From positions 62,001 through 126,000 of the forward strand of contig QNQO01008284.1 in NCBI GenBank assembly GCA_003290165.1: a DNA stretch of 64,000 nt. The letters run 5' to 3'. The stretch comes from Berberis thunbergii (Eukaryota > Streptophyta > Magnoliopsida > Ranunculales > Berberidaceae). The notes under the pieces were generated by a model. That model worked only from the letters and a program-made list of their open reading frames with translations, made no database searches and was not told where the DNA came from. Both the position numbers and the translations under genes were made by a program. This document shows positions 1-11,796 of this stretch, one piece after another (the first letter of the stretch is position 1; each line of letters starts with the position of its first letter).

Positions 1-18
1 ACATGACTCTGACTTATC

Positions 19-402
19 TAATGAATACAATTTGAATCACTTGAAAATTTTTGAAATGAGCAAATTATGGTCATTTTACTACAGTCACTCACAAGTGTCC
101 AGCAACGACCAAGTCACAAAGGATCATGCGAATGTAAGTCTCCCACTTGCAAAATCCTATGCGAGTTTAACTCTCTCACTCACATGATCCACTATGAGTT
201 TAAATCTCCCACTCACAGTTACAGTAGGTCATGCAAGTGAGATACTTACACTGGCATAGGATCATGCGAGTGGGAGACTTACATTTGCATGATCCTTTGC
301 GACTTGGTCGTTGCTGGACACTTTTGAGTAACTATAGTAAAATGACCATAACTTGCTCATTTCAAAACATTTTCAAGTGATTCAAATTGTTTTCATTACA
401 TA
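19..402. repeat. Foldback (long inverted repeat) element
   Basis: Two arms of roughly 145 bases, about 19-165 and 257-402, are reverse complements of each other with about 10% mismatch. Both arms carry AATTTGAATCACTTGAAAA, TGGTCATTTTACTA and GTCCAGCAACGACCAAGTC, in opposite orientation. The central loop of about 90 bases holds further short relatives of the arm sequence (ATGATCC, CTCCCACTC). There is no ORF. This is the shape of a foldback MITE. I could not define a target-site duplication, so the family is unknown. Confidence 0.8.
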
Positions 403-430
403 ACTTATAGTACTACATTTTCCATGTTGA

Positions 431-1500
431 TGAAACACTTTAATAAACTCTCTTTGGTAGATCAAAAATCCAAATGTGTTTTCAACAGACTCATTTAAAT
501 CCTATAAGTATAACCAGGTTGCATGAAGTAAAACACGAAAATGGGAGAAAGATTTTTCTTTAGGAAGCTTCTATTTGGCACCACAACTTGCACTCACCCA
601 CACCACCTATCTAATATTTACTTTCCCACATCATGCATTTTCTCTCCCAGACCAATGTTCTTTTCCACATCACTCATATATGAAAAACTCCCTCTCCTCC
701 CAACTTTAAATGCTCAAAAAATAAACCTTCCAACTTCCTCTCCTCCCAACTTCGAAAGTTCCAACTAAACCTCTCCCTCCCAACTAAACCGCTACTCTCT
801 CCCCCAATCTCTCCCATTCCTTCAACTTCCATTCGACTCACCCTAAACCCAAAAGGGTTTATCGTCCCTCCCACTCTCTCAACAGGTTATTCTCTCCCCC
901 ACTCTCTCAATTTGGAACGATTTTTTCACGAAGGAATGTGTGTGTGATTTGGTTTGGCATTTGGTGTGCGATTTCGGGTCAATCAATGAAGGCAAACCAC
1001 ATTGTATAGAGGTAATTTCGATCTCAAAACCTAAATTAAACTAATACCAAGTGATGTGCAATTAGGTATTCGATTAGTGAACTCCGAACACTGTAAAAAT
1101 TTGAATATTTTTTTCAAGGATTATTTAGCACCCTAAATTGGCATTATTTTTTTTCAGGGATTATTTAGCACCCTAAATTGCATTACATTGTTTATGTAAG
1201 TTTGAATTGATTGTGTTGTATGGAAAACACGACTAAAGACTTTGTGTCTTCACGGTTGGTGGTGGTGATGGTGGTGGGGATGATCGAGTTGATAAAGTTG
1301 ATAGAAAGCCAATGATAGTGTCTAACCAAAAGAAGATTGGAGAAAAATGTAAAGAAAATATGGAAAAGAAAAAAATAGAAGAAAATAGAGAGAAATAAGT
1401 GAAGAAGAAAACGAGAGATGATGAAATGGAGAGTAGTTTGATAAACGCAGAAGCTACGGCAAGACTCCTAATCCTATTGCAAATTAATTCAAGCCAAATC
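431..1500. other. Intergenic, low-complexity pyrimidine- and purine-rich DNA
   Basis: There is no supportable gene. Positions 600-910 are C/T-rich with repeated CTCTCCC and CCAACTT words. Positions 1105-1180 contain a short direct repeat of TTCAGGGATTATTTAGCACCC. Positions 1320-1440 are A/G-rich. Translations of these stretches are compositionally biased and resemble no family I know. Confidence 0.6.
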
Positions 1501-1527
1501 ACAATATCAAGCAGAGGGTGTTGACCA

Positions 1528-1655
1528 TGAGCATGAGGGGTGTTGGATATGAGTGTGAGGATGTTGGACATGAGGGTGAGGCTATTGGACATGAGCGTCA
1601 AGCCGTTGGACATCAGGGTGAGGGTGTCAGACATGAAGGTGAGGTTGCGCGAGGA
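1528..1655 (+). repeat. 21-bp minisatellite encoding an LDM-type heptad
   Basis: About five imperfect tandem copies of a 21-bp unit resembling GTTGGACATGAGGGTGAGG. Read on the plus strand they give heptads such as MLDMSVR, MLDMRVR, LLDMSVK and PLDIRVR. The open frame continues to 1,791 into an acidic GEELE-type tail. Because the unit is a multiple of three, the frame stays open without needing selection, so a real protein is not established. Confidence 0.6.
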
Positions 1656-1815
1656 TGTCGGGCACAAGCATGAGGTTGTTGGATGTGTGGGTGTTAGACA
1701 TGAGGGTGAGGAGTTAGAGGCGGGTGAGGAGTTAGAGAAGGGTAAGGAGTTAGAGGAGGGTGACCTGGTTGCTGGTAATAATGTGAACTAGTTATTTCTA
1801 TTGAACTTGGACCTG

Positions 1816-1926
1816 ATGAAATTGAAGAAAAATGTAAGGAAGGAGTATTATGGGGGTCCCAAGGATGGCTCTATATTAGAGGATTACTACGGCCATGTGG
1901 CGCCCTCCATTTGGGATGGTGAGGAG
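1816..1926 (+). pseudogene. Plant mobile domain-like fragment (transposon-derived)
   Basis: The plus-strand translation contains YYGGPKDGSILEDYYGHVAP followed by SIWDGEE. This resembles the start of plant mobile domain (PMD/MAIL1-like) proteins, where a GGP-D-S-L motif precedes an H-V-A-x-x-x-W-G-E motif. The fragment ends at a possible splice donor (GAG then GTAATT at about 1,926) and nothing recognisable follows before the CACTA terminus at 2,004. PMD domains occur in host proteins and in Mutator- and gypsy-type transposons, so this is probably a transposon remnant. The assignment rests on one short motif. Confidence 0.4.
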
Positions 1927-2003
1927 GTAATTATTTTATTTTCCATCTTTTAAAATATCTTAGTTTATTTGGGTTTATATTATTTGGAAATTGATTTACT
2001 TTT

Positions 2004-2310
2004 AGCAATGGTTTTAAACCGTGGGGGTAACCCATTGTCATGGCTTAGAGCCGTGGGCTGTAGAGGCGTCGCTAATTCCCCAGTAACGGCTAAAAACTGT
2101 GGCAAAAATATTAGCAACAGTTTTATACTCGAGGACGGTTGATGCTTTAGCCACGGTTATAAACCGTTGCAAAATTTTTAGCCACGATTTTATACTCGAG
2201 GACGGTTGATGCTTTAGCCACGGTTATAAACCGTTGCAAAAATTTTAGCCACGGCTTAAAACCGTTGCAAAAAGTTTAGCCATGGTTTTAAGCCGTGGCA
2301 AATGTTTTTT
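2004..2310. repeat. Subterminal palindrome array, outer CACTA left end
   Basis: At least nine copies of a short palindromic motif of the form AACGGTTTTAAACCGTTGC, including TAGCCACGGTTATAAACCGT and AGCCACGGCTTAAAACCGT. A 50-bp block containing ACTCGAGGACGGTTGATGC is directly duplicated at about 2,128 and 2,190. In CACTA elements such arrays bind the TNPA-type protein (known for En/Spm). Binding here is inferred. Confidence 0.85.
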
Positions 2311-2499
2311 TTTTTTAACTATCAAATGACTTTTTATTACATCTCATAAGTTTTATGTCTAGAAAATAAAAATTTTAATGTGCCAAAGTTAAACATTTCC
2401 ATGAATGGAGGCAAAGTAATGTAATTAATTAATAAACTGTATTACATCGAGTCAGGACTATGTGTTTCAAAAATACAGTTTCATTTCCTGAAAGGAACA

Positions 2500-3185
2500 A
2501 TTTCATTTCTGCCAATGAACTTGGATTATAAAGCCTTTGCTGAAGTTGCTCCGGTACCGCACGATTTCTCTCAATATGGCTTAGTTGTTCCTCGTAGGGG
2601 ATAGACCTCTGCCGCCGCTGCTAAGAGTCTAATGGACCAATTCCAGCCAACTGAGCCTGATGAGAATTAGAAACCTTATAGACAAATTGACCAGATCTGT
2701 CCATAGACCATAGCTCACCATTATGTCTGTCTTCTTCTACTCCTGCTTGCGGCTTTGATGCCATTGAAAACTGCCTTGCCAGCAGTTGCTCTTGCTGAAG
2801 ACGGAGCTGCTAATTCAGAGATGTCTTACCACGCTTTGCACCTGATAAATGATCCAGCAATCAACATAATGTTCTTATTGGTTGCAACGTCTTTCTTATG
2901 CAGAAAATCTTGATGTCGTAAAAATATTCAGGGTATCTAGGGAATAAACTTTACCAACTTACAGGAGTAGGGACAATGACGCTTTGAGCAAACAAATATT
3001 GGATTGTAGAATTCCCAAAGCTTCTCATATTCCTCTATGTTCCACGCTCCCTTCATTTTGTCGCCACAACTACATTGTACGAAGCTCTGAAACCCAGCCA
3101 TACAGAAATGACATGCAGCTGCTCGTCTTCATCTGTTCATGGTTATGCATGTTGATCATTCGTGCTTCTCAGGTAACCTTAATTC
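2500..3185 (-). other. Exon-like minus-strand fragments, unidentified
   Basis: On the minus strand, about 2,840-2,560 reads as a Gln-rich stretch (QQLRLQQEQLLARQFSMASK, then a run ending in a stop at about 2,620), and about 3,050-2,950 reads MKGAWNIEEYEKLWEFYNP. The codon use and composition look like gene-derived sequence and the orientation matches the other captured fragments. I do not recognise the source gene or genes, and no convincing splice-site pairs were found. Confidence 0.3.
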
Positions 3186-3277
3186 AAACCTAAACACCAA
3201 TGCAAAGAAAATCTTCAAACTTAACCACACTCACACCACCTCCACCACAAAAAAAGGTGAAATTAACAAAAGTACAC

Positions 3278-3843
3278 CTGAACAGGATAAGGATTAGCAA
3301 GCATCATAGAGCAGGACAATATCAGAGTAGACACTCTGGAGATCAGCAGTTGACCAATTTGATCACAAGTCTCTCTTGCTACCTGACCTCCCAAGGGAGA
3401 AGGGGGATCCTTTCCAGGTGGAACTAGGAACCTCATAGCTTCACTAGATCTGATTTATGCAATATAGGAACATCATAATCATAAGAACATAAATAAGTAA
3501 ATATATAAAAGCATGCAACAACATGATTCATACCTTCTTCCAGACCTTGGAAGGCATCATTAATGTGAATATTTATTGACATCAATATCTTTGCATCATT
3601 AAGGACCAGCTATCATCATCTCCTCTTGCATTTGGGAGCATTGCTAAGCATTGGGCAAATTTCTTAACATTGAGTAGGAAAGCCAGGTCACAATCTAACC
3701 AGATGAAATCGAATGTATAATGAAAATTTTCCTACAATAGCAACACAAAGTTTTTATCTTAAACAACTAGAAATATCAGTCACCTTTAACACATTTGTAC
3801 TGCATTTCCCCGACATGATCTTCAAAACAATTACAGCTTCAGC
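3278..3843 (-). pseudogene. Captured PELP1-like gene fragment
   Basis: Three minus-strand exon-like blocks with GT-AG flanks: 3,784-3,843 (AEAVIVLKIMSGKCSTNVLK), 3,534-3,662 (KFAQCLAMLPNARGDDDSWS, LMMQ, then FQGLEE after a frame change) and 3,278-3,449 (SEAMRFLVPPGKDPPSPLGG, ending ANPYPVQ). The order and motifs fit plant homologues of PELP1, a HEAT-type protein of the ribosome-biogenesis (RIX1) complex, as I remember them. One base appears missing from the A-run in block two (TTT at 3,590-3,592 on the plus strand), which shifts the frame. The third block is also out of phase with the second. It is a gene piece inside the outer CACTA, not a functional gene. The family name is less certain than the exon structure. 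Confidence 0.5.
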
Positions 3844-4936
3844 CTGAGAAGAAACATATCAACATCTTATCATGTATGCATTAGCCTGAGCACTCGAAGT
3901 TCATTGTGACAAAGACAAGAAACACCATGTTTGTGATCAAGAAAAAGAAAATAAAATGTATTATTTTCACTTCCTTTTGCTGAAAGAAATGTTGAATGAT
4001 CTAAACATTTTTGTGATGATGAATGTACATAATGTTTCAAAGGAAAAAAGGGAACGAAAGCAAGAAGAAGAAGAGCAAGAAATGGCAGTAAAATAACCAA
4101 ATATAATCATGTTAATGGTAATCACTATTAATATAATCACTATTAATTGTGTGTCTGTTTAGATTTGATGTATAATTATTTATTTATTAATATCAACTTA
4201 AGTGAGTATTGACAATTTATATATGTCAGGTGAACCTATTTATCAGAGAAAATAAACAAGATTGTCAAAAGGGTTGCATTAATTATAAATGGGATAGGTT
4301 TCGGTTGAGGCATGGTGATGCACAACCCATTGCCATCCCTATGAAGCTTATTCCCTGCCTTGCACTCACACTAAATTGCTAGATTGTGGGATGTGGACTA
4401 TTTTGTATAGTAACAGCCTAATTCCCAACTTAAACACCAAGTGGGCATTGGATCTAAGGTTTTCAATTTCATCTAGAAAAGCCTATAGTCTGTGTTCCAT
4501 CACTATCAGTGTTCATCCGAACAAAATCCCAAAATCTTCACTTTGGCAAGATACAAGTTTTCGTCCATCAACACCTCGCAGTCTTTGCCAAATTAGTCAT
4601 CCAACAGTGTTGAACTTTCTCAAAAACAACTTCCTTGAGAGCATGCACATAAGTCTCTGCTTAAACATTCTATCCCAACTTAACTACTCAATACCTACAC
4701 TATTCCCCAACTTAACCACCTAAGAAAACTGGATCGAATGTTGGATTTTCATCTGAAAAGTGCATGGTGCTAGCGGATGGCATCCCATCCTTATTAGTGT
4801 TTTGTGACATCCATTGTGAATTGTCCCACATGGGACTAATTTTTGACACTTGAACTGAACGAGTGAGCCACAACCCTAACACATTAGTACGTCCTTCACA
4901 AACTATGCTGACTGTAGGAAATCATGTGCTACTTAC
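3844..4936. other. No gene recognised between captured fragments
   Basis: This is A/T-rich sequence within the outer CACTA. It may include introns or flanks of the captured genes. I see no exon of acyl-CoA oxidase 4 downstream of 4,937, although the real gene has several more, so the capture or a later deletion stopped here. Confidence 0.5.
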
Positions 4937-5925
4937 CCATTTATCTGGTTCGTCGATGTATTCCGAGCAAAAATAATCAAAACATCAGCAAACGTACTGT
5001 TTCCTATCCAGCGCTTTTGTCCATCAAGTACCCAACCACCATTGACCTGTTTTAATTCATCAATAAGAAAATCATGTTTAAGACAAATTCACCTTAAAAA
5101 CAAGACCATGTTAGTTGTATATCACACATAGGGTAGAGCAGTTGGACCTTTTTTACGTAGTGACTTCCTTAGTCACAGAGCAGTCCATTAATATATACCT
5201 GCCTGCTTGATTAATTGATCCATAAAAAATAAAAATAAAAACTATGGTTTACACTGATCGGCATTGGAAACAGAAAAGCATTAAGCATTAGCATAACGAA
5301 AAAATGAATAAGTTCAAATATTACCAATTGTCAGCATCGCTAAAGAATGCACGACAATAAATAGAGAAAAGCTAGCATCAACTCTGGCAACCTCTGCTAG
5401 AGCAACAACACTTCCCATAATGGAGAGCCCTGGACAGCCATAACCCCGATAACAGAAATTGTGAAATAGCCAATTTACAAAAACAACAAAACGGACAAAG
5501 GAAACTGAATTACCTTGATTGTTCCACCACAAAAATTCAAAGCGCCAAGTTTTGGTAAAACATGAAAAGGAAACTTCGCCTCTTCCCAATACTAGAAAAC
5601 AATGTGGCAGATATTCAATACATCAAGATAGTCAAGAAAATAACCCTTACCTTTCAACTCAGTTATAAAATAAAGCCGGTGCTAAGAATTACAAGCAACT
5701 AACATATAAACTGAGAAGAAAGTAAAACCCATACATTCCATCATTAGTTTGTCAAAGGGTTTAATATGTGATAGACAATTTCAAAGAGAAATGATACCTT
5801 GGTCATTATTGGAGCAATTTCCTTCTCCATTGCCTCTCTGACTTTTTTTTCTGAGGAGCTTCTGAAAAGGAAACTTCGCCTCAGGAGTCAGTAAATCATC
5901 AAAATGATAATAATCTGAAGCTGCA
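4937..5925 (-). pseudogene. ACX4: Captured acyl-CoA oxidase 4 (short-chain) fragment
   Basis: Four minus-strand blocks match plant peroxisomal acyl-CoA oxidase 4, which catalyses the first step of short-chain beta-oxidation. These are 5,798-5,925 (DYYHFDDLLTPE, then EKKVREAMEKEIAPIMTK in another frame), 5,514-5,591 ([20 protein letters not shown]), 5,325-5,445 ([20 protein letters not shown]) and 4,937-5,046 ([20 protein letters not shown], then [15 protein letters not shown]). Most have GT donors and AG acceptors at family intron positions. It is broken. The first block carries an extra GCGAAGTTTCCTTTTCA, a copy of sequence from the next exon, which shifts the frame. The acceptor before 5,445 reads GG instead of AG. 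The exon expected between 5,325 and 5,046 is absent, as is everything after 4,937. Confidence 0.9.
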
Positions 5926-7775
5926 ATTTCAATGCATGGAAACATAAGGGTAGGCTCTTAACCAACAGGAAAATACAATTATTCCTACATCGACATATTC
6001 CAAAATCTAGATGAAACATTGAGATGGTAATCACCAATTAGTTAGATCCTTGTTGGAGCATTCATATATCAATATATAGTTATGGTAGTGTATGGTATTG
6101 GTAGGGAATTTAATGACTGCTGGTGTCGGACTTGTAGGCTAAAAAAATTTAATGAACTAGTAGAGAATAAAATGGGACATCAATTATGTAATAACACATG
6201 AACATGGCTGCTGGTGTCGGACTTGTAGGCGAAAAAAGTACAATACGGGACACGCTTGGGACACACCTGTATATCTCAGCAGTATTTACTTGTTTCAGTA
6301 GTAAATTTTGCATTGTAGGTCAACATTGCTAGACGTGTAATGCAACTTGTTGTAATATGCTTGTCCCATTTCTAAAGATAAGTGTCTGACACGCGAAATT
6401 TTTTGAAAATGAAATAACGGTGTTACATAGGGAATCAAGCAACAGATGGGACTATCACTCTTAAGAGCCTTGGGTATCAAAGACATTGATCCACAACATG
6501 ATATACTTAAACCAAGTTTAAGTGTTTATGGCCACACAAGTGTGGTCTAAATCAGCCCGAGGTAAGACAAAAAGGGACGAAACCTGAGACTTCAATCTCA
6601 GAAAAGGACGGTTCGACAGAAATTATTAGGTATGAAGAACAAGCATTGAACCAGAATATTAGGATCGTGTAGGCATAAGTAGGTAACCCTTTGGCGCAAA
6701 TGCCTAAGAATGAAGGAAAGGCTACATGCATAACCTTTAGCACCTACTAACAGTGGATCTAACAGAACATTCTCTAATTAATAGAGCACCTAACAGAATG
6801 TCTTTACAGACTGCCACATAATTCCTTTACAGACTGTTATAACAAAATAACGGAGCACCCAATTCACTTCTCTGTTTGATATTTCCTCCTTGTCTATGTA
6901 AACTTGATGTGAGGCTGAGTCCTAACAGCCTTGCATTTGGAAAGACAATTACTAACAGTAAATTTATACAACGTTACTTACCATTCCAACATTATTTGCA
7001 TCCACGATATGACCATTAACGGTGCCTGTGGCCTAGATTGTTATGCTTGTATTGTTATCCATTTTTTAAAAAAATTTGTGTCTCGTCGAAAACATTTTTG
7101 AGGTCTTGCTTTCCAAATGGGATAACACTACAATGTTGTATGAATTTTCTTTATGTTACTTATTAGGTCGTTAGACCCTGTATTGTACATCTTTTCAATG
7201 AGATTTGTATCTTGTCTCAGACATACAAACATAGATACACACTCTACACCGAGCTTGTCAAGAAATTCAAAATTTGCTCTCACTGCCAAAACAAACAGCC
7301 ACGTCCCCATTTCCATTACCCTGCCCATTTGTCATACAGTCTTCTCATTTCTTACTGATACAGTGATCCCATTAAAATGAGTTACATTTTCCATTTTCAC
7401 CATGCTGATATATGTTAACAAGGCGTTGAGAACAGATAAAAATACTAATTAAATTTAAAACTGTCAATGTCAAGAGTACTTACACTTGAAAAAAGTACAT
7501 GTTAATATTTTTTATTTGGGGGGAGGGGCTAACTAAAAAGTATTCTTAATCATGACACTCGAGATATTAAGTGCATAATACAAGAAATTAAGACCCACTT
7601 TATCAAATGAGCCTTACTGTGTATCATGTCTATGACCACACAAAAACAATTTATATGGCAAGGAATAAAATTTCCCTCCAGACAACAAGAGCCCCTTAAA
7701 TTTCTTTTTATCTTTGGTAGTAAGTTTCCAACTTATAAAAGAGAAGTTAAATTAATCAGTTGACGAATATCTCAC
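5926..7775. other. Long stretch of the outer CACTA with no recognised gene
   Basis: There are no exon-like matches. A 23-bp direct repeat containing GCTGGTGTCGGACTTGTAGG occurs at about 6,118 and 6,208. Several short open frames exist on both strands but have no family signature or splice context. This may be intron or intergenic DNA carried with the flanking fragments. Confidence 0.5.
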
Positions 7776-8007
7776 CTTGGAAGAATAAGCAGGAAGCTTC
7801 AGATAATTAGCACAAGTCATCACACTAGGCAACTCACCATCAGCCCACTCAATACAGTGCTATCGAAAATAATTCAAAAGTAGGAAATAGTTCAGCATAC
7901 AGAATAACCGGGGTTCAAAATCTACCTAAATAAATGATTGGACATAAAAACAAACCTTGCGTACGACTGTCATCTTTGGTTTCAAAGATGCTAAGCCTCC
8001 AAATTTA
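7776..8007 (-). pseudogene. Captured HECT E3 ubiquitin ligase (UPL3/UPL4-type) C-terminal fragment
   Basis: Two minus-strand exon pieces lie in the right order. Positions 7,956 to about 8,007 read KFGGLASLKPKMTVVRK and end at a GT donor. Positions 7,776-7,859 read CIEWADGELPSVMTCANYLK and LPAYSSK, flanked by AG and GT. This is the C-lobe of plant HECT ligases of the UPL3/UPL4 type, including the LPSVMTCANYLKLP block that holds the thioester-forming cysteine (in this copy the C of MTCAN). The last exon (the AI-EGQGSFHLS end) and everything N-terminal are missing. The 5' break of the fragment abuts a 36-bp repeat found again near 21,238. Confidence 0.75.
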
Positions 8008-8008
8008 G

Positions 8009-8046
8009 CAGAGCGAAATCAGATTTCAACCAAATGATGGCAAGAC
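8009..8046. repeat. 36-bp direct repeat, second copy at about 21,238-21,275
   Basis: AGCGAAATCAGATTTCAACC continuing into AAATGATGGCAAGACA is identical at both places, 13.2 kb apart and on either side of the inner CACTA. The core ATTTCAACCAAATG also occurs at about 9,920 immediately left of the inner CACTA insertion and at about 21,196 to its right. Confidence 0.85.
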
Positions 8047-8185
8047 ATTTACAAAATATCAGAATAGATAAATAAACAAAAACATGTACTTGAATGCAAC
8101 CGTTAAATGCACTCGATGATCATTACAATAAACTGAAAATTCATTATTGTGAAAAAAGTACTGGCAAATATAGCATTATCATTAC

Positions 8186-9166
8186 CCGAATAGCTTGCGG
8201 CATGAAAAACATTGTAATGAGCAGGCCAAATAATTCACCAGCAACTCGGGTGAATCTATTGATAAAGGAGCATGCACCTAGAATAGCAGAAGCGTTGTCC
8301 ACATACATACCCTGAAAAGCCAACCAAGAGTGATTAAAACAAAACAAACTGCAATAACCATTAAGAGTTGTCTAAACATGTATCATGTAGCAGAACCACG
8401 GAGATGGTGGAGACTGAGACTTAAAGATCTTAGTACATACCATGCTGACCATGCCAAGAAAAGATGTTGACCTAAATCTTTTCTGTCTTTCAAAAAGTCA
8501 AACATGAATGTATACATAAGAATTGTTGGCTCAGCAACACCAAGTATAAGGAGTGGTTGTCCTCCAATAATTGAGTGTATGATGCTACAGATGGATGTCG
8601 ATGCAAGTGTCTGCACTGCAGTTAAAGATCCATCTGCAACAATGAATAAGTGTACATGTCATACCTCCTTCCATTATAACTAGGAAACAAAGAGATCTGC
8701 TAGCATTATCCTACATGTATTTCTTTCAAGTTGCTCGCCAAATGATATAATTGGAATTGCTGAAGCAAAGAATATGTATGTTGTTGGCGCAAGAATCCTA
8801 AATCACAAAAAGGATGTTAATTTACATATGGCATCAATTACATAGATTATACAGTGAAACTCTCAATAACTAATCATGTAAAAACATCATTAATGATGTT
8901 TTTCTTAACATTAAGTGATAGAAAACTTTTAGTAAAAGAAAAACATCAAGATACATTATTAGCAAATCCAACTAGTATTCATCGAGTAAACCCATATGTT
9001 AATATCTACCATCATAACAAAAGGCATTATCATGTTCGAAAACGAAGATGAGGTACACAGACCTGAAACCCGCACGGATGCCACCAGTCCAGTCTTGTTT
9101 GTAGCACAACAGTCTTCCTTTGAGGTCATTTTTTATCCCACGAAAGGGTACAAACGTTTCTTCCAT
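8186..9166 (-). pseudogene. BOR: Captured boron transporter (BOR family) 5' region
   Basis: Four minus-strand exons with consensus junctions correspond to the N-terminal third of a plant BOR borate exporter (SLC4-like, plasma membrane). Exon 1 is 9,063-9,166 and starts MEETFVPFRGIKNDLKGRL. Exon 2 is 8,715-8,797 ([20 protein letters not shown]). Exon 3 is 8,441-8,633 ([20 protein letters not shown]). Exon 4 is 8,186-8,311 ([20 protein letters not shown]). Exon 4 appears to lack several residues of the expected transmembrane segment just before ILGACS, which disturbs the frame there. The remaining exons of the family (about two thirds of the protein) are absent. This is a gene fragment inside the outer CACTA, just left of the inner CACTA insertion, retaining introns and therefore captured from DNA. 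Confidence 0.9.
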
Positions 9167-9934
9167 GATATATAGCTTGGCTACACCTTTTGAACAACGA
9201 CAAAACAAGGAAATAGAGGACAGACAAAACCAAAGAACTTGAACAAATAACGGACTCTAACACAGAACTCGAGAGGCTAGGAACAATTACGTAACACAAC
9301 CTATGATAAGTAGGATAAACTATGAGGAGAAGAACTGGTGTTGATAATTCTTAAAACATTATCAATGAAAGCCTAAAATCGGTGTTTTCTCAGTGTATAA
9401 GAGAACTTGAATTGGTCCATGAACTAATCTGTACAGTTTGGACTACTACATCTTAAGGAATACAAAAGAATGGTTATATTCATGTATGAGTATCAAAAGA
9501 ATTGATTAGAAATTAGAGCAACTGCAAACATGGATGGAGTTTGTGTGAGAGATCACTATGGGACTTCCGAATTGCCTTGCTTATTGAATTCCATATCTGA
9601 GAAAAACATCAATTCTAGCGAAAGGAGCTCATGGAGATTTCAGGGAACCGAAAATTAACGAATAGCCTCCATTTGGTCGAAACAAGACTAATGGATGGAT
9701 ACAAGAGCATTCATTCTTTCTCCTTTCAACAATAACAAAGGCAAGTACAAATGTACAAACACATCCAATCTCCCAAAGAAATTGAAAGAGATCAGTTACA
9801 TGATTGGGGGTACTAGAGTTCACAAAACGAAATTTTTCTAAGACTCAATCAACAGTGAAGGAAACACGAAATTAGCAAAACCCCATTGCTATGAACTGAA
9901 TTCAGGAAGCTTTCAAGTAATTTCAACCAAATGG
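9167..9934. other. Outer-CACTA sequence upstream of the BOR fragment
   Basis: There is no gene. The last 110 bases before the inner element (about 9,825-9,934) resemble 21,110-21,215 on the far side of the insertion (shared words AAACATGAAAC/AAACACGAAAT, AGCAAAACCC and ATTTCAACCAAATGG). This suggests a duplicated block existed at the insertion site. Confidence 0.55.
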
Positions 9935-9954
9935 CACTACACCAAAAGGGCCAT

Positions 9955-10470
9955 TTAGCCACGCCGAGCTGCCCACGGTTTTAAACCGTTGCTACATTTG
10001 CCACGGCCTACAACCGTAGCTATATGTACCAACGGCTTAAAACCGTGCCTAATAAACACCCTGGCCACGGTTTACAACCGTTGGTACATTTGGCACGGCT
10101 AAAAACCGTGACTAATATTAGCAACGGCTCAAAACCGTGGGAAGCAGTTGCAACGGCCCAAAACCGTTGCTAAAAAAATGTAGCAACGGTTATTAACCGT
10201 GGCTACACTTAGCAACGGCTCACAACCGTGGCAATAAAAAAATTTAGCAACGGTTGTAAACCGTGGCTAAGCTTAGCAACGGCTAACAACCGTGGCAATA
10301 AAAATGTAGCAACGGCTTTAAAACCGTTGCAACAAAAAAATTGAGCAACGGTTCTAAACCGTGGCTAGATTTAGCAACGGCTCAAAACCGTTGCAAAAAA
10401 AAATTTAGCAACGGTTTTAAACCGTGGCTAGCTCTAGCAACCGCTCAAAACCGTGGCTACATGAAAAGCT
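9955..10470. repeat. Subterminal palindrome array, inner CACTA left end
   Basis: About fifteen or more spaced copies of motifs such as AGCAACGGTTTTAAACCGT and AACGGCTCAAAACCGT, alternating ACGG and CCGT halves and often separated by short A-runs. These are likely binding sites for the element's TNPA-like protein and could form hairpins when single-stranded. Confidence 0.9.
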
Positions 10471-10499
10471 GAAAAAAAAATTGGGCGGGCTGTTTTTGG

Positions 10500-10800
10500 C
10501 GCTCGAAGGTCCCTCCCTCGACCTGCTTCCCTCCCTCGACCTGTTTCCCTCCCTCCCTCCCTCGACCTGCTTCCCTCCCTCGACCTGAAAAAATTTCACA
10601 AAATCAAAGCTCCCTCCCTCGACCTGCTTCCCTCCATTCGACTTCCATCGACCTGCTCCCTCCCTCGACTCGACTTCCCCCCTGCTCCTTCTCCTTCCCT
10701 GCTCCCTCCCTCGACTTCCCTCTTCCCCTCCTTCCCTGCTCCCTCGACTTCCCTGCTCCTCCCTCGACTTCAATCGACTTCCCTCGACTTCAAAATCGAT
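10500..10800. repeat. CCCTCCCTCGACCTG minisatellite
   Basis: Tandem variants of a unit of about 17 bases (TCCCTCCCTCGACCTGCT) degrade rightwards into CTCGACTTCCCTGCTC variants. The strand is strongly pyrimidine-biased. The long minus-strand reading frame across it encodes only Gly/Arg/Ser/Glu repeats and is an artefact of the array. Between it and the next MITE (10,870-11,327) I see no gene. Confidence 0.85.
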
Positions 10801-11327
10801 CAGCCACTGCATTATATATAGGTACTCTCTCTCTCTCTCTATTTTATTTATGATGAAATTAGGGTTCATCAGGGTTGTGTTTTATTTAGGATGAAATTAG
10901 GGTTCGATGATTATTTTTTTTTACAATGAGCATTTTGTTTGAGCATTTTGTTCCATAATTAGTATTCTTGTTAAACTCCCCTCATTGCTCAATTCAAGCT
11001 TTCCAACTGTGTTTTGATGGTATTTTGTTGCTTCCAGAATTCTTTTATTGTTTTCAATTGTTATAGTGATTAATGAACTGAATATATGGTTGGCCACAAG
11101 AGTCCTGACTGCATAATTTATTTGAGCAAGTGAGCATGATCATCTCATTATCTTTGTTCAGTACTTTGAGACCTGCAAGCGATCTATTTGAGATATAATT
11201 GTATCCCCGTCATTGACATTTAGGTGGTAAAATTCTATTTACTTAGTCATTCATAGTATATGCGTGGATTCAAATCATGAACCGGCTAAACATACACTTA
11301 GAAGTAAATATTTGAGTCAATCTAAAT

Positions 11328-11452
11328 GGCCAGGAAACCAGCGAGGGAGGGGGGTCCCTCCTCGCGATTCGTGCAAAGGAGGGAAAGCACACACCGCGAG
11401 AGGGAGGTAGGGTCTTCCCTCCCTCCCTCCCTACCTCGCTGGTTTCCTCGCC
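11328..11452. mobile_element. Small MITE with GGCGAGGAAAC-type terminal inverted repeats
   Basis: The left end GGCCAGGAAACCAGCGAGG is the near-exact inverse of the right end CCTCGCTGGTTTCCTCGCC. The interior is G/C-rich (GGGAGGG and CCCTCCC blocks) and itself largely palindromic. A second element with the same ends lies at 26,696-26,803. No clear target duplication was found, so the superfamily is undetermined. Confidence 0.65.
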
Positions 11453-11796
11453 CATTACCTCGACAGTTAGAATTTTTGTAAATGAATGAGGCTACCTGTT
11501 GAGGGAGTGGGCAATTAATTTCAAATTTTCAATTAGTGTTCCTTCTGTTACTATTATCGTGGTTATTAATTATTTATATGTTGATGAAGTCTTTGTTATG
11601 GATGTCATATGAAGAGATTGTATTTCTGTTCATTTCTTCTCCTGTCTATTTATTGGAGTATGAATTTGTTATATGTCTTAGTTCCCTTTTGCATATTTGA
11701 CCATATTTGTGTGATCAAATTCTTTTATTCTGCATAGAATCATCGATTTAAAAAAATAGTACAAGGAATGAACATAAGTGATCTGTAAAGTCTCAC